From contig NC_058190.1 in assembly GCF_907165205.1 (NCBI RefSeq), forward strand, positions 16,066,001 to 16,130,000: a stretch of DNA of 64,000 nucleotides, in the 5' to 3' direction. Both the position numbers and the translations under genes were made by a program. Under the pieces are notes generated by a model. That model was not told the DNA's origin and ran no database searches. It was given only the letters and a program-made list of their open reading frames with translations. Shown here piece after piece: positions 61,173-64,000 of this stretch; the first letter of the stretch is position 1, and each line of letters opens with the position of its first letter. This DNA comes from Coccinella septempunctata. Taxonomy: Eukaryota; Arthropoda; Insecta; Coleoptera; Coccinellidae.

Positions 61173-63070
61173 ATGATTGAGTGGAGAGACAGAGAAGTGC
61201 TCAAAGATATTATCCATATTTCTGGTAACGCTATTCCACAAGAAAGCGCAGTGACTTCGAACATAGTCGAAAACACGAGTACCAACTGAAAATCGTAGAA
61301 GATTCGTATAAGCTCTCATTCTTCATTGAAAACAATTTCGCAATCAACAGCTTATGCGAATCTTTCTCCAATATTCTTTTGGAAAATTTTCAAAGATGTT
61401 TGTCTGGCCTGGATTATTATTATAATACAAGAATATTTGAAATGCGAAAAAGGATTATATACCTTTTAATTTTTTTTTTTTAATTAATAACTGTACCAAA
61501 AAAACAGATGTCGGTGAGGCTTGTTTCTCGAGTGAACTATCTATTCTCTAATCAATTAATCTATGTTCTACGATGACGGGGAATTTCATATATCTATTAT
61601 AACAATATTGATAACACGCATTCTAGATTACGACAAAAAGTGAAGCCAAATCGTTGGGAAGAATCCACTTGTACGTATGCGAGAATTAGAAATTCGAAAA
61701 TGACAATCAAGATATTGGTTAGGTTGTATTTATCTTTGACGTTGGACGATTGAATGGATTCGAATAATGATTTATTTCAAATTTTTGTACAAATTTTGAG
61801 TAGTTTATATGAGGCGAAAGTTAATGAATATTAAATTCATCGAGAATGTATCCGTTTTTATCAACTTCCAGATGAATCAACGAAAAGAGATCAAACCAAA
61901 TAAATAACTGCATAAAAACTGTTCACCTTATTATGATATGTGAAATAATAAGTGCCGAATAGAAATGGTATTCTCCATACTTAGTAAACTCAAGTGTGAC
62001 ATAATAACAAGTTCGTTTTATATTACTGTTTCATACCAGTTTCAATATTGATTATTGCCGATTGCGTGTACGTGTATACATCATACTCTCACCTCCTGAA
62101 TTTCCCCTCTTGTAAATCTACTCAATACTCTACTAAAAAATATTTTTGGGTCAACATTTAATGTAAAATGTACTTATATATGAAAGTACAGAATGCTCAT
62201 TAAAAGAGCAATGCTTCAATAAAAGCAATACCTACTACAATACAATAATAAATTGGGCAATAAGAATATTTTTAGAAAATGAAAAACTGGTTGATATTGG
62301 TAACTACAGGTGAGCTTTATAGATATAGATGTCGATTTAGATGTTTCACTATTCAATCAGTGCTGAAAAAAACCATCATAAATTGAACTTGAATTATTAC
62401 CTCAACTGCCAACTGAATTTCAAGACAAGAACAGAGTTATCTAGATAAAATGCAGATAATATACGATAGTAAACAACCTAGAAATATATATTCACAATCC
62501 TACAATTTTGTTGATTCAACATCACTTTTGTTAATCTCCGCACTCCGCAGGTTTTCTGTGAAAAACACATAATATTTCACTTTTGTTATGAATCCGAGCA
62601 TCTAGTGTTGCAATATGATGAAGTTTCATGAATTTTGACTTCTAGTTTTTAGAAATGAAACGATAAAATACACGACTACTCGATGCAAACCTGAGTTTGA
62701 ACCTGATTCAAACCAATGTCAACATATTGTTAGGTTAAGGTCGAAAATATTCGAATGGTTGTGAAGTAAAATCATTTCATTCCTATCAGTTCATAAAACC
62801 ATGTATCAGACAGAGCTAATCAGGTATTTTTATTCTTAATATTTCCGCACATGCGCAGAAGTCGATTCCTCCCACGGGCTGGCTTCACTTTTCACTGCCT
62901 CATTATCGATATATGGGGAATTGTCATTTCACAGATCATAATATTGAAGAAATTGAATAAAGAAATATTTCGTTACTGATCAATATCTTGTTCCAAATTT
63001 TTGGATTTTTAATTAGCGATTTTAATTGCTGACAACAATTTAGCTTCATTTTCTTCATAGCATCAAACAC
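61173..63070. other. No gene recognised
   Basis: AT-rich sequence with no sizeable open frame and no recognisable motif or repeat boundary. The first 150 bases are host flank of the LINE. Confidence 0.5.
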
Positions 63071-63073
63071 TTA

Positions 63074-63509
63074 GGCCCGGTACTTTCACCTTCGAATAAA
63101 TTTTATTCACTGTCAATAAGTATCTGTCGAATAATTTCCTATCTGAAGGATACCTTATTTCGGTGCTTTCAGATGAAATTATTTGACGAATAACAATTCT
63201 GTGAAAACACGATATACTACTTTTCACTGATTAATGTAAAATAAGAGATCGCATTGTAGAAATTGTCAAAATTCCAACTAGAAAGCAAATATTCCGTGAA
63301 AATCACACAAAAATAACCATACATCCAGAATCTTAAAAATTCAACCAATAATGACGTACCGACATTCGATCTATGAAAAATAAAATTTCATTAACGAGTT
63401 TCAATGACAGATTTATTCTGAAAGTGAAAAGACTGCATTTTTACTTATCCTAAGAATAAGACTTATTTATCGAATAAATTTAGTTATTCGCACGTGAAAG
63501 TACCCGGCC
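63074..63509. mobile_element. PIF/Harbinger-like MITE
   Basis: Ends GGCCCGGTACTTTCAC (left) and the complement of GGCCGGGTACTTTCAC (right) are flanked by TTA on both sides (63071-63073, 63510-63512). The 3-bp TTA TSD and GGCC start fit PIF/Harbinger MITEs. Arms of about 26 bp diverge inwards. The unit is 436 bp with no coding frame. Confidence 0.7.
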
Positions 63510-63512
63510 TTA

Positions 63513-64000
63513 ATAAATCATCTAGTTGACTCTATGATGTGGCCATACGCTACACTAGCACATCTAGCGGCTAATTCACACGCGGAAGCCCCCATTGAAC
63601 TAGCAGAACACCGTCATTCAGAGTATAAGCAAAAATAGTAATAGTAATAGTAGATAATGACCACGGTTTCGGTCTCATTGGACCTTGTCAGAGCAATACA
63701 ACTGTTCTCCGCCAGAACTAGAATGCATTCATGGCCCCTTATTCGTAGGCTGGAAAATGCGTTTTCTGCAATATAAGAGTTTCGGTGAGTAGACACATGC
63801 TGCCATCTTCTGAGGATTAGGAAAGTGAATTGCGTTCGCTCTTGTCTTAGGCCAAATGGACAAATGTTACTAGGGTGTACTCCTGCACCATAGCGTTACT
63901 GATATCAATTCATCCCACTTTCGTAGAGGTTGCAATTGTGTTGCTCTTACGAGGTCGAATGAGATCGAAAACTTTGTGAGCATACTACTCTCCCTCGACG
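63513..64000. other. No gene recognised
   Basis: Contains a short AGT/AAT-type simple repeat near 63635-63655. A minus-strand 60-residue frame (63796-63614) has no motif. Confidence 0.5.

Noticed and set aside
60993..61319. N-terminal 109 residues of the long LINE frame as part of the protein
   Set aside because: The first 53 residues lie in the TSD and host flank. The rest precede the first in-frame Met of the element, so inclusion is not supported.
1..64000. CRISPR array, operon, viral genome or host protein-coding locus
   Set aside because: No regularly spaced repeats, no operon-like spacing, and every recognisable protein belongs to a transposable element.

Overview
This window looks like a stretch of an AT-rich arthropod genome, most likely an insect. 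It is built almost entirely of transposable elements. I found no convincing host gene, no rRNA, no stand-alone tRNA gene and no CRISPR array. The insect call rests on the mix of element families: Jockey-type LINEs, R4/Dong-like, Ty3/gypsy, P-like with THAP exons, hAT-like, mariner-like, Crypton-like and a tRNA-derived SINE. The order of insect cannot be settled from the sequence.

Left part (1-19.9 kb): old, decayed material. There is a broken Crypton-like tyrosine recombinase (2954-4511, minus), foldback repeats, and an hAT-like non-autonomous element with an 8-bp target-site duplication (TSD) at 6096-8773. That element holds a dead mariner-like element at 6981-8291. Also present are several LINE fragments, a tRNA-derived SINE with a 9-bp TSD (15339-15604) and a decayed CR1-type reverse transcriptase.

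Middle (19.9-38 kb): an intact Jockey-type LINE, copy A (19888-24562, minus), has ORF1 (gag-like, three zinc knuckles) and ORF2 (endonuclease plus reverse transcriptase) joined by a TAATG overlap and flanked by a 10-bp TSD. It is followed by a second, older Jockey subfamily broken by a P-like element, a degenerate third relative of copy A (30014-32360), and a complete non-autonomous P-like element with an 8-bp TSD (33707-35394).

Right part (38-64 kb): a defective Ty3/gypsy LTR element (38005-46603) has been invaded by three other retroelements, including an R4/Dong-like element that has lost its reverse transcriptase. Two partial P-like copies follow. A non-autonomous DNA transposon (49764-57510) then holds a full-length second copy of the young Jockey element (copy B, 50099-54906, plus) and a long-inverted-repeat MITE (55894-57334). 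A second intact LINE of another clade (57640-61160, minus, 12-bp TSD) is next, and a PIF/Harbinger-like MITE lies at 63074-63509.

Copies A and B encode ORF2 proteins that differ by one residue of 902, so they are very recent insertions. They lie in inverted orientation about 25.5 kb apart. Copy A, or a sister copy, could supply proteins; copy B has a nonsense codon in ORF1. The nested insertions give a readable relative chronology.
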